Source: Aerococcus loyolae
GTDB taxonomy: Bacteria > Bacillota > Bacilli > Lactobacillales > Aerococcaceae
Assembly: GCF_002871915.2 (NCBI RefSeq)
Contig: NZ_CP126958.1
Location: 1,550,001 to 1,614,000 of the forward strand
Reading direction: 5' to 3'
DNA: 64,000 bases
In this document: positions 36,864 to 48,129 of the stretch, one piece after another
Layout: every line of letters starts with the position of its first letter
How positions within the stretch are numbered: the first letter of the stretch is position 1
Position numbers and translations under genes: made by a program
The notes under the pieces: model-generated
Seen by the model: only the letters and a program-made list of their open reading frames with translations
Databases searched by the model: none
What the model was told of the DNA's origin: nothing

Positions 36864-37284
36864 TCGATTCACCACCTACATCACGTTTGACAATCTTACA
36901 ACGAATTGGTAATTTGTGGGCGGCAAGACGTAGCGCTTCGCGAGCAACTTCTTCAGGCACCCCTGCAATTTCAAATAAAATTTTTCCGCGTTTAACAGGA
37001 GCTACCCAGCCTTCTGGAGCACCTTTACCGGAACCCATACGAACACCAATGGCTTTGGCGGAGTATGGTTTGTGAGGGAAGATTTTAATCCATACTTTCC
37101 CTCCACGTTTCATATAACGTGTCATCGCGATACGGGCTGCTTCGATTTGGCGGTTGGTGATCCATTTAGAATCTAATGCTTGTAAGCCATATTCACCATA
37201 GGCGATTTCTTTACCGCCTTTAGCTTCTCCACGCATTTTTCCGCGGAACTCACGTCTATGTTTAACACGTTTAGGTACTAACAC
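36856..37284 (-). CDS. rplP: 50S ribosomal protein uL16
   Basis: The 142-aa protein begins [20 protein letters not shown] and has [20 protein letters not shown] and [16 protein letters not shown]. It supports A-site tRNA near the peptidyl transferase centre. Confidence 0.98.
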   Translation of the reverse strand: MLVPKRVKHRREFRGKMRGEAKGGKEIAYGEYGLQALDSKWITNRQIEAARIAMTRYMKRGGKVWIKIFPHKPYSAKAIGVRMGSGKGAPEGWVAPVKRGKILFEIAGVPEEVAREALRLAAHKLPIRCKIVKRDVGGESNE

Positions 37285-37286
37285 GA

Positions 37287-37937
37287 TTATTCCTCCTCTT
37301 GATTATTAGTTGTTGGAAGAACTTCTCCACGGCAAATCCAAACTTTAACACCAATTTTACCATAGGTGGTGTCTGCTTCTACCCAGGCATAATCAATATC
37401 AGCACGTAGGGTATGTAGTGGAACAGTTCCTTCGTCTAATGCTTCGGTACGAGCCATATCAGCACCGTTTAAACGGCCAGATACTTGGACTTTGATACCT
37501 TGAGCGCCTGCTTTCATGGTGCGTTGAATGGCTTGTTTCATGGCACGACGGAAAGCGATACGGTTTTCTAATTGTTGAGCGATGTTTTCGCCGACTAATT
37601 CTGCACTTAAGTCAGGTTGTTTAACTTCGATAACGTTGATGTGTACGCGTTTACCGGTTAATTGGTTAAGGTCTTTACGGAGTTTTTCTACTTCACTACC
37701 GCCTTTACCGATAACCATCCCTGGTTTAGCCGTATGCACATTGATGTTTACCTTGTTAGCTGCACGTTCAATTTCAACTTGTGAGATTGAAGCATCTTTT
37801 AGCGCGTCTTCAATATAATCACGGACAGCTAAGTCTTCATGTAACGTGTTGGCATAATCTTTTTCTTCAAACCAGCGTGCATCCCAGTCTTTAATGACCC
37901 CGATACGTAAACCGGTTGGATTAATTTTTTGACCCAC
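37287..37937 (-). CDS. rpsC: 30S ribosomal protein uS3
   Basis: The 216-aa protein has the N-terminal [19 protein letters not shown], the KH domain [14 protein letters not shown] and the C-terminal [12 protein letters not shown] block. It lines the mRNA entry channel. Two-base gap to rplP. Confidence 0.98.
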   Translation of the reverse strand: MGQKINPTGLRIGVIKDWDARWFEEKDYANTLHEDLAVRDYIEDALKDASISQVEIERAANKVNINVHTAKPGMVIGKGGSEVEKLRKDLNQLTGKRVHINVIEVKQPDLSAELVGENIAQQLENRIAFRRAMKQAIQRTMKAGAQGIKVQVSGRLNGADMARTEALDEGTVPLHTLRADIDYAWVEADTTYGKIGVKVWICRGEVLPTTNNQEEE

Positions 37938-37940
37938 TAA

Positions 37941-38297
37941 TTACTCCTCCTCTGCTTCTTTTACCACAACAGTAATGTGGCTGGTGCGTTTATTGATACG
38001 TGAAGCTGCGCCTTTAGCACGTGGACGGAACCGTTTCATGGTTGGCCCTTCATTCACATAGGCTTCACTGACATATAATTTAGTTACATCTAAGTCTGAA
38101 TTGTGTTCTGCGTTAGCAACAGCTGACATTAACACCTTTTCAATCACAGGACTAGCTGCACGAGGGGTGTTTTTTAGAATAGCGATTGCTTCGCCAACGC
38201 TCTTGTTGCGAATTAAGTCAATTACTAAGCGCGCTTTACGGGCTGGAATTCTAACTGTTTTCGCAGTAGCTTTTGCAGATAAAACTTGTTCTGCCAT
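37941..38297 (-). CDS. rplV: 50S ribosomal protein uL22
   Basis: The 118-aa protein has [18 protein letters not shown] and the tunnel hairpin end [20 protein letters not shown]. Mutations in that loop give macrolide resistance in other species; the loop here looks ordinary. Confidence 0.98.
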   Translation of the reverse strand: MAEQVLSAKATAKTVRIPARKARLVIDLIRNKSVGEAIAILKNTPRAASPVIEKVLMSAVANAEHNSDLDVTKLYVSEAYVNEGPTMKRFRPRAKGAASRINKRTSHITVVVKEAEEE

Positions 38298-38319
38298 TAT
38301 TTATTTTCCTCCTCTCGCA

Positions 38320-38598
38320 TTAACGACGTGTCTTCTTGTCGTCTGCAGCATGACCATGGTAAGTACGGGTAGGAACAAATTCACCTAATTTGTGCCCAAC
38401 CATGTCTTCTTGAATATAAACTGGAACATGTTTACGTCCATCGTGAACAGCAATCGTTAAACCAATGAAGTTAGGAAAGATTGTTGAACGACGGGACCAT
38501 GTTTTGATTACTTGTTTTTTATCGTTGTCTTGTTGTTCTTGAACCTTTTTCATTAAGTGTTCGTCACAAAAAGGTCCTTTTTTAATACTACGGCTCAT
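38320..38598 (-). CDS. rpsS: 30S ribosomal protein uS19
   Basis: The 92-aa protein begins [19 protein letters not shown] and has [14 protein letters not shown] and [15 protein letters not shown]. It lies in the 30S head next to uS13. Confidence 0.98.
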   Translation of the reverse strand: MSRSIKKGPFCDEHLMKKVQEQQDNDKKQVIKTWSRRSTIFPNFIGLTIAVHDGRKHVPVYIQEDMVGHKLGEFVPTRTYHGHAADDKKTRR

Positions 38599-38632
38599 TT
38601 ACTCTGGCTCCTTTCGTCAAGATCTAGTTAGT

Positions 38633-39469
38633 TTAACGTTTCTTGCTACGGTGACGTACAATTAATTTATTGCTACGTGCGTTCTTATCACGAGTCTTAA
38701 TACCACGAGCTGGTTTGCCCCATGGGGTCATTTGAACCTTACGTCCGATTGGTGCACGACCTTCACCACCACCGTGTGGGTGATCGTTAGGGTTCATTAC
38801 GGAACCACGAACAGTTGGGCGTTTACCTAACCAGCGACTACGTCCAGCTTTACCGCTGTTAATCAATTCATGTTGTTCATTACCAACAGAACCAACAGTA
38901 GCACGGCATGTACCTAAGATAAAACGTACTTCACCAGAGTTTAATTTTACTAGGACATATTTGTCTTCTTTACCTAAAACTTGAGCACTGGTACCAGCGG
39001 CACGAACTAATTGGCCACCCTTACCAGGTTTGGTTTCGATGTTGTGGACCACAGTACCAACTGGGATATTCTTAAGTGGTAAAGCATTACCTACTTTGAT
39101 ATCAGCGTCAGCACCAGATTGAATACGGGTACCTACTTGTAAACCTTTAGGTGCGATGATGTAGGTTTTAACCCCGTCAGTATAATGGATTAATGCGATG
39201 TTAGCGGAACGGTTTGGATCGTATTCAATAGCCTTAACCACGCCTTCAACGTTATCTTTGTTACGTTTGAAGTCGATTAAACGGTAAGCTTGTTTGTGTC
39301 CACCACCATGGTGACGAACAGTGATACGACCTTGGTTGTTACGTCCAGCTCTTCTGGATTGTTTAGCTAATAAGCTTTTTTCAGGTGTTTTCTTGGTGAT
39401 TTCGGAAAAATCGGAACCTGACATATTACGACGTCCGTTAGTTGTCGCTTTATAAACTTTAATCGCCAC
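38633..39469 (-). CDS. rplB: 50S ribosomal protein uL2
   Basis: The 278-aa protein has the RNA-binding central domain and the C-terminal signature [14 protein letters not shown] including the conserved His of the peptidyl transferase region. Start [20 protein letters not shown] is canonical. Confidence 0.98.
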   Translation of the reverse strand: MAIKVYKATTNGRRNMSGSDFSEITKKTPEKSLLAKQSRRAGRNNQGRITVRHHGGGHKQAYRLIDFKRNKDNVEGVVKAIEYDPNRSANIALIHYTDGVKTYIIAPKGLQVGTRIQSGADADIKVGNALPLKNIPVGTVVHNIETKPGKGGQLVRAAGTSAQVLGKEDKYVLVKLNSGEVRFILGTCRATVGSVGNEQHELINSGKAGRSRWLGKRPTVRGSVMNPNDHPHGGGEGRAPIGRKVQMTPWGKPARGIKTRDKNARSNKLIVRHRSKKR

Positions 39470-39480
39470 GTTAATTCCTC

Positions 39481-39783
39481 CTATTCTTCAGAATCTTCAT
39501 CAGTTGTTGGGAAGATTTCAATTGATTGACCTTCGGCAACTTCGACAATGGCTTTGCGACGTTTGCGGGTATAACCTGCATAACGTCCCATACGTTTTAA
39601 CTTGCCACGTACATTAAGGATGTTTACTTTAACAACTTTTACTTGGAAAAGTTCTTCAACAGCTTGTCTCACTTGAGTTTTGTTAGCGTCAGTAGCTACT
39701 TCAAAAGTGTACTTGTTGTCATCCATAGCTTCCATTGAAGCTTCAGTAATGATTGGGCGTAGAATAATATCTTGAGCACTCAT
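39481..39783 (-). CDS. rplW: 50S ribosomal protein uL23
   Basis: The 100-aa protein has [20 protein letters not shown] and [15 protein letters not shown]; the acidic tail TTDEDSEE is longer than in some homologues. Docking site for trigger factor and SRP. Overlaps the rplD stop by one base (TAATG). Confidence 0.97.
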   Translation of the reverse strand: MSAQDIILRPIITEASMEAMDDNKYTFEVATDANKTQVRQAVEELFQVKVVKVNILNVRGKLKRMGRYAGYTRKRRKAIVEVAEGQSIEIFPTTDEDSEE

Positions 39784-40406
39784 TATGCAAGTACCTCCTC
39801 TACGTTAGAAAGAGCTGATTGAGTCATAAGCACTTTCACATGGTTTTCTAAGTCGTAAACGTTCACGTTATCTTCATCAACTACGGTAACATTGTTTAAG
39901 TTACGTGCAGATAAGTGGGCGTTAGTGTTGTCTTTATCAACAACTACTAAGACTTTTTCGTTAACATTTAAGTTTTCGAGAATGTTTTTGAATTCTTTGG
40001 TCTTTGGTGCATCTAAGCTAAGTGCGTCAACAACTACTAAGTTGTCTTGGCTCACCTTGCGTGATAATGCAGAACGTAAAGCTAAGCGACGTACCTTACG
40101 AGGTAACTTGTAGCTGTATGAACGTGGGGTAGGACCGAATGCGCGTCCACCACCAACCCATTGAGGAGCTCGGATAGAACCTTGACGAGCACGACCGGTT
40201 CCTTTTTGACGCCATGGTTTACGTCCACCACCACTAACAGCGGAACGGTTTTTCACTGCGTGTGTTCCTTGGCGACGGGAAGCGCGTTGCATCAAAATAA
40301 CATCAAAGATTGCGGTTTCGTTTGGTTCGATAGCGAAGATATCGTCTTTTACTTCAATTTCGCCGTTTTGTGAACCATCTTGTTTATATAAGTTGATTTT
40401 AGCCAT
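39783..40406 (-). CDS. rplD: 50S ribosomal protein uL4
   Basis: The 207-aa protein has the tunnel loop [20 protein letters not shown] followed by [14 protein letters not shown]. In several bacteria uL4 also represses the S10 operon leader; the long structured 5' UTR before rpsJ here would fit such control. Confidence 0.98.
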   Translation of the reverse strand: MAKINLYKQDGSQNGEIEVKDDIFAIEPNETAIFDVILMQRASRRQGTHAVKNRSAVSGGGRKPWRQKGTGRARQGSIRAPQWVGGGRAFGPTPRSYSYKLPRKVRRLALRSALSRKVSQDNLVVVDALSLDAPKTKEFKNILENLNVNEKVLVVVDKDNTNAHLSARNLNNVTVVDEDNVNVYDLENHVKVLMTQSALSNVEEVLA

Positions 40407-40428
40407 TATTTTCTTCCTCCTTCCTCAA

Positions 40429-41064
40429 TTATTCAGCTGATTTAGCAGCTGTCTTGATTTCAACGAGTGATTTTTTAGCACCTGGAACATTACCTTTTAC
40501 TAAGATAACATTCTTGTCTGCCATCACTTTAACGATTTCTAAGTTTTGAATGGTTACAGTGTTGCCACCCATTTGTCCTGGTAAGTTTTTACCTTTGAAG
40601 ACTTTGGAAGCATCTGAAGCCATACCCATTGATCCAGCAGCACGGTGGTAGTGAGAACCGTGAGACATAGGACCACGTTGTTGACCATGACGTTTGATCG
40701 CGCCTTGGAAACCTTTACCTTTAGAGGTTCCAGTTACATCAACGATGTCGCCTTCTTGGAAAATATCCACCTTTACTTCGCTACCTACTTCGTATTCTCC
40801 TAGCTCAACATCTTTGAATTCGCGAATGAAGCGCTTAGGAGTAGTTTCTGCTTTTGCTACATGACCTTGTTCAGGTTTATTGGCAAGAACTTCACGTTTG
40901 TCGTCGAAACCTAATTGAACAGCTTCGTAACCATCGTTTTCCAAAGTTTTCACTTGTAAAACAACATTAGCTTGAGCTTCGATAACAGTAACTGGTACTA
41001 ATTCGCCAGATTCAGTGAAGAACTGAGTCATACCTACTTTTTTACCTAAGATTCCTTTAGTCAT
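40429..41064 (-). CDS. rplC: 50S ribosomal protein uL3
   Basis: The 211-aa protein has [16 protein letters not shown] and the W-finger/loop region [14 protein letters not shown] near the peptidyl transferase centre. Initiator of 50S assembly. Confidence 0.98.
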   Translation of the reverse strand: MTKGILGKKVGMTQFFTESGELVPVTVIEAQANVVLQVKTLENDGYEAVQLGFDDKREVLANKPEQGHVAKAETTPKRFIREFKDVELGEYEVGSEVKVDIFQEGDIVDVTGTSKGKGFQGAIKRHGQQRGPMSHGSHYHRAAGSMGMASDASKVFKGKNLPGQMGGNTVTIQNLEIVKVMADKNVILVKGNVPGAKKSLVEIKTAAKSAE

Positions 41065-41109
41065 GATTACACCTCCATAAAATTATTTTTTAAAAATTGG
41101 TTAACTAAA

Positions 41110-41418
41110 TTAAAGTTTGATTTCGATGTCCACACCACTTGGTAAGTCGAGTTTCATTAAAGCGTCGACTGTCTTAGGTGTTGGGTTAACAATATCCACT
41201 AGGCGTTTGTGTGTACGCATTTCGAATTGTTCCCGTGAGTCTTTGTACTTGTGAGTTGCACGGATCACGGTGAAGATTGAGCGTTCAGTTGGTAGTGGGA
41301 TTGGCCCTGCTACTTGTGCTCCTGTACGTTTAGCGGTATCTACAATTTTTTGTGCGGATTGATCTAGCGCACGATGTTCATAAGCCTTTAAGCGGATACG
41401 AATTTTTTGTTTTGCCAT
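41110..41418 (-). CDS. rpsJ: 30S ribosomal protein uS10
   Basis: The 102-aa protein has [20 protein letters not shown] and [14 protein letters not shown]. Also the antitermination factor NusE. First gene of the S10 operon, with GAGGAGG before the ATG and a leader of about 158 nt. Confidence 0.98.
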   Translation of the reverse strand: MAKQKIRIRLKAYEHRALDQSAQKIVDTAKRTGAQVAGPIPLPTERSIFTVIRATHKYKDSREQFEMRTHKRLVDIVNPTPKTVDALMKLDLPSGVDIEIKL

Positions 41419-41577
41419 TATATTTCCTCCTCGTCATAATTCTACGATTGACTAGCTCCATATGAAAGACCGGCTCCACCCTCTTGGCAAAGCTCCCGGG
41501 TGTGTCGCAACCTCATACTTCAAAGCTTGGGCTGTTTTGACCCCAGGGCATAGTAACCCCTGGAATTTACAGCACTC
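41419..41577 (-). ncRNA. Structured S10-operon leader (candidate uL4-type autoregulatory RNA)
   Basis: Between the predicted start site and rpsJ the RNA can fold a perfect stem CCAGGG (41563-41558) with CCCTGG (41548-41543). Further down lies CACCC-gggagctttgccaaga-GGGTG, followed by GGAGCCGG, which can pair with the CCGG in that loop. The block GTTGCGACACACCCGGG looks conserved in leaders I recall from other Lactobacillales, but I cannot confirm this. The rest of the gap up to 41828 contains only the S10 promoter and the transpeptidase terminator. Confidence 0.5.
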
Positions 41578-41582
41578 TTACA

Positions 41583-41611
41583 ATTATACAGACATGTCGA
41601 TGTGATATCAA
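41583..41611 (-). promoter_or_regulatory. Promoter of the S10-spc-alpha supercluster
   Basis: TTGATA (41611-41606), 17-base spacer, TATAAT (41588-41583). Strong sigma-A promoter for the run rpsJ to rplQ, in which no other clear terminator was seen. Confidence 0.85.
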
Positions 41612-41741
41612 GGGTTTTCGCTTACTTTTTTAAAAAAATCGCCAAAAAATTGGATTATCTACCCTATTATTTCAGACCTCCCCAGACAGATCTATATATA
41701 AACCTAATCGCTAGAAAATAAGCCAACCCTTGCTTTACAAA

Positions 41742-41784
41742 CAAAAAAGAAACCGAGTCATTTTAAAGTTTTGACCCGGTTTCT
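41742..41784 (-). terminator. Terminator of the L,D-transpeptidase gene
   Basis: On the minus strand AGAAACCGGGTCA (41784-41772) pairs with TGACTCGGTTTCT (41760-41748), one G-T pair, then six T. Confidence 0.88.
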
Positions 41785-41828
41785 ACTATATAAGATGTCA
41801 ATTTATCTTCGATGAAATGACTTAGCCA

Positions 41829-43244
41829 TTAATGGAGCGATTCCTCATTAAAGATGACCACTGGCATACCCACGTATGATTTAGCAAATATGGTTGGCAT
41901 AACATTGATTGAGGTATTGACACAGCCATAGGACCCTGCCATGTTGCGGTAGAGTTGACCCCCAAAGGCCGGTTGCCACTTGGCATCATGGATGCCTTCC
42001 GCATGGTAGTCAAAGGCCATCCAATAATCCACTGGTTGCTCATAAGGAATCCCTGTGATTGGTGAATTGGCTCTTAGGATACTTGGCGACTCCATATTCC
42101 AGATTTCATTGGCACCCGGAATCGTCGGCGACTTGTCTTGACCAGTGATCACATCGGTTTCCAGACTCAGTTGGCCATTCTCATAGAGGAATAGCTTTTG
42201 GTTAGGGATATCGACTTCAATATAAGTGTCCCCAAAGAAATTATCAACCTTGTAGCCTTGGCCGGCAATACTTGGTTCAAAACTCTTATCCTCACCGGCT
42301 AAGACCGCTTGGGCCACTTCTTCTACGGCCCGGTCACGATCAATATACCAGCCATAAATTCCAGGGAAAATGGTCACTGTCCCTGACATGGTCGACTTAA
42401 ATTCATGTGGGTTCAATAAGCCCGAAACTTTTTGGTTCAACTCTTGTAGGTAAGCAGAAATCTTAGAGCGGTCAACATCTAGAGAAGAATCTGCTTGGAC
42501 GATCAGCCAACTTTGAATGGTGGCTGGGTCGATCGGATAGTCTTTATCTTCGATATTAAGGGCTAGCTTCATGGAAGAAATCTTATTGAATTGCTCCATC
42601 TGCTTTTGTATTTCGGGATCGTCGGACTTCACTTGAGGCTCTAAGTAAGCATCCTCCAACTTCACCTGATCTTGCCCTTGGTCGATAGCCGTTTGAATCA
42701 ATTGGCCTAACTTTTCCTTTGAAACTTGGTTTCCTTTACTTTCTTTTTTGATGCTTAATTGGTTATTGGCCTGGTCGACCACCACTTGGGCATTAGTGGG
42801 AGCTTGGCGTTCAGCATTATTAATCGCTAAGTCATTAATTAATTCCTTAAGGGCAGCATCATTATTCTTACTTTCTTCAACTGCTAGAACGCCATGGTCT
42901 TGGTTAAACCAGGCTAAAGGCCATTTCCAAGCGTTTTGTTGGTCTAAGAGCTGTTCTAGGGAAGAACTGATATTAAATTGAACCCCTATATCTTGGGGTT
43001 TGACTTCCTTAATCACTTGATCTTTTTCCGTGATCTTAACCCCTAAGTTGGATAGCTTGTCTTTGAGGCGACTTTCTGCCTCGTCTGGGCTTTGGTGACT
43101 AATATCTGTTGCAGCCATCACCGTTTCTGGCAAGAAGTGTCCTTGATAATAGTAGCTCCCTCCTAAATAAACCAGTGCTAAGACACTGATCACTGTTACC
43201 AGAGCAATTAAAAAGCCCTTTTTTCCACTATGCTTACTAGCCAT
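41829..43244 (-). CDS. Membrane-anchored L,D-transpeptidase (YkuD domain)
   Basis: The 471-aa protein has one N-terminal membrane helix (about 10-33), two peptidoglycan-binding-like modules (about 40-330, with pairs of KITEKDQVIKEVKPQDIGV-type beta units) and a C-terminal YkuD domain. Catalytic residues are His419 (GIHDAKW) and Cys441 (GSYGCVNTS). Such enzymes form 3-3 crosslinks in the wall or attach proteins, and bypass beta-lactam-sensitive D,D-transpeptidases. GGGGAGGAAAAG precedes the ATG. It is a single-gene unit with its own terminator. Confidence 0.92.
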   Translation of the reverse strand: MASKHSGKKGFLIALVTVISVLALVYLGGSYYYQGHFLPETVMAATDISHQSPDEAESRLKDKLSNLGVKITEKDQVIKEVKPQDIGVQFNISSSLEQLLDQQNAWKWPLAWFNQDHGVLAVEESKNNDAALKELINDLAINNAERQAPTNAQVVVDQANNQLSIKKESKGNQVSKEKLGQLIQTAIDQGQDQVKLEDAYLEPQVKSDDPEIQKQMEQFNKISSMKLALNIEDKDYPIDPATIQSWLIVQADSSLDVDRSKISAYLQELNQKVSGLLNPHEFKSTMSGTVTIFPGIYGWYIDRDRAVEEVAQAVLAGEDKSFEPSIAGQGYKVDNFFGDTYIEVDIPNQKLFLYENGQLSLETDVITGQDKSPTIPGANEIWNMESPSILRANSPITGIPYEQPVDYWMAFDYHAEGIHDAKWQPAFGGQLYRNMAGSYGCVNTSINVMPTIFAKSYVGMPVVIFNEESLH

Positions 43245-43377
43245 ATCTTTTCCTCCCCGACAAGTTGTTTTCCTTTTTTCTCTAACAATTTGTCTTAATT
43301 TAGTAAATAACTATTAATAAAATACCGACAATTACCTGTTTTGTAAACCATTTAGTTCTAAAATTATTTTTAAAATG

Positions 43378-43404
43378 AAAAAAGAGCTCGGATGAGCTCT
43401 TTTT
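43378..43404 (-). terminator. Terminator of tuf
   Basis: AAAAAGAGCTC-GGAT-GAGCTCTTTTT is a symmetric hairpin with A/T flanks, able to act on both strands. It lies 19 bases past the tuf stop. Confidence 0.88.
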
Positions 43405-43422
43405 CTTGGCATGTTCTAAAAA

Positions 43423-44607
43423 TTAAAGAATTTCAGAAACAACACCGGCACCAACAGTGTGGCCACCTTCACGGATTGAGAAGTTAGTACCTTCTTCAAT
43501 AGCGATTGGGTGAATTAATTTAACTTCCATAGTAACATTGTCACCAGGCATTACCATTGGTGTGTCTTCTGGTAAGATAACTTCACCGGTAATGTCAGTT
43601 GTACGGAAGTAGAATTGTGGACGGTAGTTGTTCATGAATGGGGTGTGACGTCCACCTTCTTCTTTAGTTAAAACATAAACTTCAGCTTTGAATTCGGTAT
43701 GTGGAGTAATAGTACCTGGTTCAGCTAAAACTTGACCACGTTCGATGTTTTCACGGGTAATACCACGTAATAAGGCACCAACGTTGTCACCTGCTTCAGC
43801 GTAGTCAAGTGTTTTACGGAACATTTCAAGACCGGTAACAGTTGTTTTTTCAGGTTTGTCAGCTAAACCAACGATTTCAACTTCTTTACCAACTTCGATC
43901 TTACCACGTTCAACACGACCAGTAGCAACGGTACCACGACCGGTAATTGAGAATACGTCTTCAACTGGCATCATGAATGGTTTGTCAGTGTCACGTTCTG
44001 GAGTTGGGATGTATTCGTCAACAGCTTCCATTAAGTCTAAGATAGCTTGTTCAGCATCTGCGTCGCCTTCAAGAGCTTTTAATGCAGAACCTTTAATTAC
44101 AGGAACGTCATCTCCTGGGAAACCATATTCACTTAATAAGTCACGAACTTCAAGTTCAACTAATTCAAGTAATTCTTCATCGTCAACCATATCACATTTG
44201 TTTAAGAATACAACGAAGTAAGGAACCCCAACTTGACGAGCAAGTAAGATGTGTTCACGAGTTTGAGCCATAGGACCGTCAGTTGCGGCAACAACTAAGA
44301 TCGCACCGTCCATTTGAGCAGCACCGGTGATCATGTTCTTAACGTAGTCCGCGTGACCTGGGCAGTCAACGTGAGCGTAGTGACGGTTAGCTGTTTCGTA
44401 TTCGATGTGAGAAGTGTTAATAGTAATCCCACGTTCTTGTTCTTCAGGTGCGTTATCGATCGCAGCGTAGTCTTTAGCTTCACCGAAACCATTTTTAGCT
44501 AAAACAGTAGCGATAGCTGCTGATAAAGTGGTTTTACCGTGGTCAACGTGACCTAAAGTACCGATATTTACGTGTGGTTTACTACGATCAAAATGTTCTT
44601 TTGCCAT
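43423..44607 (-). CDS. tuf: Elongation factor Tu
   Basis: The 394-aa GTPase delivers aminoacyl-tRNA. G motifs are intact: GHVDHGKT (19-26), [16 protein letters not shown], and GSALKAL. Codon use is strongly biased, as expected of a very highly expressed gene. A separate promoter lies in the 136-base gap after fusA, so it can be expressed apart from the str operon. Confidence 0.99.
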   Translation of the reverse strand: MAKEHFDRSKPHVNIGTLGHVDHGKTTLSAAIATVLAKNGFGEAKDYAAIDNAPEEQERGITINTSHIEYETANRHYAHVDCPGHADYVKNMITGAAQMDGAILVVAATDGPMAQTREHILLARQVGVPYFVVFLNKCDMVDDEELLELVELEVRDLLSEYGFPGDDVPVIKGSALKALEGDADAEQAILDLMEAVDEYIPTPERDTDKPFMMPVEDVFSITGRGTVATGRVERGKIEVGKEVEIVGLADKPEKTTVTGLEMFRKTLDYAEAGDNVGALLRGITRENIERGQVLAEPGTITPHTEFKAEVYVLTKEEGGRHTPFMNNYRPQFYFRTTDITGEVILPEDTPMVMPGDNVTMEVKLIHPIAIEEGTNFSIREGGHTVGAGVVSEIL

Positions 44608-44673
44608 TGTATAATTTTCCTCCTAAAAGTTAACACTAAATTTCTATCTTATGTATATAGATTCAGTAGTTTA

Positions 44674-44703
44674 ATTATATGAGATAGGCCTTGATAAAGT
44701 CAA
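44674..44703 (-). promoter_or_regulatory. Promoter of tuf
   Basis: TTGACT (44703-44698), 18-base spacer, TATAAT (44679-44674), 67 bases upstream of the ATG; AGGAGG lies just before the start. Confidence 0.75.
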
Positions 44704-44743
44704 GGACTCTACCTCATCTTTCCTTGATTTTTAAGCCTTTAGA

Positions 44744-46837
44744 CTAATCTTCAGAACCTTTACCATATTTAGCAATGATTTCTTCACTGACAGATTTTGG
44801 AACAGGTTCATAGTGGTCAAAGGTCATGGTAAATGTCCCACGTCCTTGGGTTGCTGAACGTAAGGTCGTTGCGTAACCAAACATTTCAGATAGTGGCACA
44901 AATGAGTGTAAGGTTAAAGCGTTACCGCGTGGTTCTTGTCCTTCGATACGGCCACGACGTGCGGAAACATGTCCCATAACATCGCCTAAGTAGTCTTCAG
45001 GAACAACAATGTCAACCTTCATCACAGGTTCAAGGATTACAGCGCCAGCATCTTTAGCTGCATTACGTAATGCAAGAGAAGCGGCAACCTTGAAGGCTGC
45101 TTCACTGGAGTCGACATCGTGGTAAGAACCATCATATAGCTTAGCCTTCACGTCAACTAATGGGAAGCCTGCTAGGACACCATTTTCCATAGCGTCTTTC
45201 AAACCAGCTTCAACTGAAGGGATGTATTCACGAGGAACAACCCCACCAACGATAGCGTCTTCGAATTCGAAACCGGCACCTTCTTCGTTAGGGGTAAATT
45301 CGATCCATACGTCCCCGTATTGACCTTTACCACCAGATTGACGAACAAACTTACCTTGGGCTTGTGTTTGTTTAGTGAAGGTTTCACGGTAAGACACTTG
45401 AGGAGCACCAACAGTTGCTTCAACGTTGAATTCACGTTTCAAACGGTCAACGATAATGTCTAAGTGCAACTCACCCATACCGGCAATAATGGTTTGACCA
45501 GTTTCATGGTCGGTACTTGCACGGAAGGTTGGGTCTTCTTCAGCTAATTTACCCAAAGCAATTTGCATCTTATCTTGGTCAGCCTTGGTGTTTGGTTCGA
45601 TAGCCACTTCGATAACAGGTTCTGGGAATTCCATTCTTTCCAAAATAATTGGGTTCTTGGTATCACAGAGGGTGTCACCAGTTGTGGTGTTCTTCAAACC
45701 AACCGCAGCAGCGATGTCACCAGAGAAGACTTCTTCAACTTCTGAACGAGAGTTAGCGTGCATCAATAAGATACGTCCGACACGTTCACGGGTGTCAGAA
45801 GTAGCGTTCAGCACGTAAGAACCAGCTTCAAGAGTTCCTGAGTAAACGCGGAAGAAGGTTAAACGACCAACATAAGGGTCTGTCATAACCTTGAAGGCTA
45901 ATGCTGAGAATGGTGAGTCATCGTTTGCACGAACTTCAAAGGTTTCATCTGGGTTGTTTGCGCGTTCTGCTTCAATTGGAGGAACGTCAGTAGGTGCAGG
46001 TAAGTAGTCAATAACTGCATCTAGCATTAATTGAACCCCTTTGTTCTTGAAGGCAGATCCACATAATACTGGGAAGAATTCCAAGTTCAAGGTTGCTTTA
46101 CGGATAGCAGCTTTTAATTGTTCTTCAGTGATTTCTTCACCTTCTAGGTAAGCAATCATTAAGTCTTCGTCAGTATCTGCAACTGCTTCAACAAGGTCAG
46201 TACGCCATTTTTCAGCAAGTTCTTGATATTCTTCTGGAATATCTTCTTCATCAATCACTTGACCCATTTCGTCTTCATAAATTTCAGCTTTCATCTTAAC
46301 TAAGTCAATGATTCCAGTGAAATTATCTTCAGCACCAATAGGTAATTGGATTGCGTGAGCATTTGCTCCTAAGCGGTCTTTGATGGTGTCAACAGCATAT
46401 AAGAAGTCAGCACCGATCTTGTCCATCTTGTTAGCAAATACGATACGTGGAACATGGTAGGTATCAGCTTGACGCCAAACAGTTTCTGTTTGAGGTTCTA
46501 CCCCGGATTGAGCGTCAAGAACGGTTACGGCACCGTCAAGAACACGTAAGGAACGTTCAACTTCAACTGTGAAGTCCACGTGCCCTGGGGTGTCGATAAT
46601 GTTTACTCGATAACCCTTCCATTGTGCAGTTGTTGCTGCAGAAGTAATCGTAATCCCACGTTCTTGTTCTTGTTCCATCCAGTCCATTTGGGAAGCCCCT
46701 TCGTGGGTTTCACCAATTTTGTGGATTTTACCGGTATAGTACAAGATACGTTCAGTCGTGGTTGTCTTACCGGCATCGATGTGGGCCATAATTCCGATGT
46801 TTCTTGTTTTTTCAAGAGGGAATTCTCTTTTAGCCAT
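44744..46837 (-). CDS. fusA: Elongation factor G
   Basis: The 697-aa translocase GTPase has [16 protein letters not shown] and NKMDKIGA, then domains II-V ending YGKGSED. Length is the family norm. Part of the str operon; 102 bases after rpsG. Confidence 0.99.
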   Translation of the reverse strand: MAKREFPLEKTRNIGIMAHIDAGKTTTTERILYYTGKIHKIGETHEGASQMDWMEQEQERGITITSAATTAQWKGYRVNIIDTPGHVDFTVEVERSLRVLDGAVTVLDAQSGVEPQTETVWRQADTYHVPRIVFANKMDKIGADFLYAVDTIKDRLGANAHAIQLPIGAEDNFTGIIDLVKMKAEIYEDEMGQVIDEEDIPEEYQELAEKWRTDLVEAVADTDEDLMIAYLEGEEITEEQLKAAIRKATLNLEFFPVLCGSAFKNKGVQLMLDAVIDYLPAPTDVPPIEAERANNPDETFEVRANDDSPFSALAFKVMTDPYVGRLTFFRVYSGTLEAGSYVLNATSDTRERVGRILLMHANSRSEVEEVFSGDIAAAVGLKNTTTGDTLCDTKNPIILERMEFPEPVIEVAIEPNTKADQDKMQIALGKLAEEDPTFRASTDHETGQTIIAGMGELHLDIIVDRLKREFNVEATVGAPQVSYRETFTKQTQAQGKFVRQSGGKGQYGDVWIEFTPNEEGAGFEFEDAIVGGVVPREYIPSVEAGLKDAMENGVLAGFPLVDVKAKLYDGSYHDVDSSEAAFKVAASLALRNAAKDAGAVILEPVMKVDIVVPEDYLGDVMGHVSARRGRIEGQEPRGNALTLHSFVPLSEMFGYATTLRSATQGRGTFTMTFDHYEPVPKSVSEEIIAKYGKGSED

Positions 46838-46939
46838 CTTTGAATAACTCTCCTTTACTTTAAAATAGAATAAAAACTTGTCCTCACTTATAATACCTGC
46901 CGTACTAGGAAATTTCCACTAATAAAGCAGGAAAAATTA

Positions 46940-47410
46940 TTACCAGCGGAAGTGAGCGAAAGCTTTGTTGGCTTCAGCCATACGGTGGGTTTCTTCACGT
47001 TTTCTAACGGCAGCACCGGTGTTGTTAGCAGCGTCCATGATTTCACGCGCTAAACGAACGTTCATGGTTCCTTCACCACGGTTACGAGCTGCTTGAACGA
47101 GCCAACGAAGAGCTAAAGTTTGACGGCGTTCTGGGCGAACTTCCATAGGCACTTGGTAGTTAGCACCCCCAACACGACGCGCTTTAACTTCTAGAACTGG
47201 AGAAATGTTTTCAAGTGCTTCTTGGTAAACTTCCATAGCGTCATTTCCAGTTTCTTCTTTAATAATATCAAAAGCATTGTATAAGATGGTTGCTGCTTTA
47301 CCACGTTTACCGTCAACCATGATTTGGCTGATTAGGCGAGTAACCATTTTTGAATTGTAAATTGGGTCTGGCAATACATCACGTTTTGCAACATGTCCTT
47401 TACGAGGCAT
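46940..47410 (-). CDS. rpsG: 30S ribosomal protein uS7
   Basis: The 156-aa protein begins [20 protein letters not shown] and has [20 protein letters not shown]. It organises the 3' domain of 16S rRNA and contacts E-site tRNA. 26 bases after rpsL. Confidence 0.99.
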   Translation of the reverse strand: MPRKGHVAKRDVLPDPIYNSKMVTRLISQIMVDGKRGKAATILYNAFDIIKEETGNDAMEVYQEALENISPVLEVKARRVGGANYQVPMEVRPERRQTLALRWLVQAARNRGEGTMNVRLAREIMDAANNTGAAVRKREETHRMAEANKAFAHFRW

Positions 47411-47436
47411 CCAATGCCCTCCTTTCTGATTTAATC

Positions 47437-47850
47437 TTAGTCTCTAGGTTTTTTGGTTCCGTATTTAGAACGACTTTGACGGCGGTTTTCAACACCAGCG
47501 GTATCTAAAGCGCCACGAACGATGTGGTAACGAACCCCTGGTAAGTCCTTAACACGACCACCACGAATAAGTACGACACTGTGTTCTTGAAGGTTGTGTC
47601 CAATTCCTGGAATATAAGCAGTTACTTCAACCATGTTGGATAAACGCACACGAGCGTATTTACGTAAGGCTGAGTTAGGTTTCTTAGGTGTCATTGTCCC
47701 TACACGAGTACATACTCCACGCTTCTGAGGAGAGTTGGTACGGGTAGGTTGTTTTTTCATTGAGTTATAACCTCTGTTCAAAGCAGGTGAATTTGATTTT
47801 GCCTTGCTAGATTTACGAGGTTTACGTAATAATTGGTTAATAGTAGGCAT
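47437..47850 (-). CDS. rpsL: 30S ribosomal protein uS12
   Basis: The 137-aa decoding-centre protein has the two streptomycin-relevant loops in wild-type form: [11 protein letters not shown] and [13 protein letters not shown]. Both lysines are kept, so no rpsL-type streptomycin resistance is predicted. A GGAGG ribosome site precedes the ATG. Confidence 0.99.
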   Translation of the reverse strand: MPTINQLLRKPRKSSKAKSNSPALNRGYNSMKKQPTRTNSPQKRGVCTRVGTMTPKKPNSALRKYARVRLSNMVEVTAYIPGIGHNLQEHSVVLIRGGRVKDLPGVRYHIVRGALDTAGVENRRQSRSKYGTKKPRD

Positions 47851-47885
47851 TTACTATTATTCCTCCTTCCAATTCTTCTGTTTTC

Positions 47886-47915
47886 ATTTTAAAGCCACAC
47901 ATCCTGGTGTGTCAT
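47886..47915 (-). promoter_or_regulatory. Possible proximal promoter of the str operon
   Basis: ATGACA (47915-47910), 18-base spacer, TAAAAT (47891-47886). It lies after the terminator at 47921-47959, so it could drive rpsL independently of the upstream promoter at 48044-48072. Each box has one mismatch from consensus. Confidence 0.4.
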
Positions 47916-47920
47916 CTACT

Positions 47921-47959
47921 ACAAAAAAGAAATAATCGACACCTAGTGAATCGATTATT
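47921..47959 (-). terminator. Intrinsic terminator inside the rpsL upstream region
   Basis: On the minus strand AATAATCGA (47959-47951) pairs perfectly with TCGATTATT (47939-47931), then TCTTTTTTG. It lies between a good promoter (48044-48072) and rpsL, so it either attenuates the operon or ends a separate short RNA. Confidence 0.75.
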
Positions 47960-48043
47960 GGTGATTTATGTTGTGCCATGATGTATCAGTCAGCACGACT
48001 GTATTTTGTTTACAGGAATCTGTATACAAAAAGCACCTTAAAT

Positions 48044-48072
48044 ACTCTACCACCCTTTGGATCTAATGTCAA
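48044..48072 (-). promoter_or_regulatory. Distal promoter upstream of rpsL
   Basis: A consensus TTGACA (48072-48067), 17-base spacer, TAGAGT (48049-48044). Transcripts would start near 48037. The gap 47851-48176 holds no credible gene; a short plus-strand frame starting at 48057 runs into the transpeptide-unrelated 563-aa gene in antisense and is a shadow. Confidence 0.6.
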
Positions 48073-48129
48073 CAAATTCATTCAAAAATTCCTCTTTTAG
48101 ATCAATAGAGATAGAAATAAGAAAAAATA

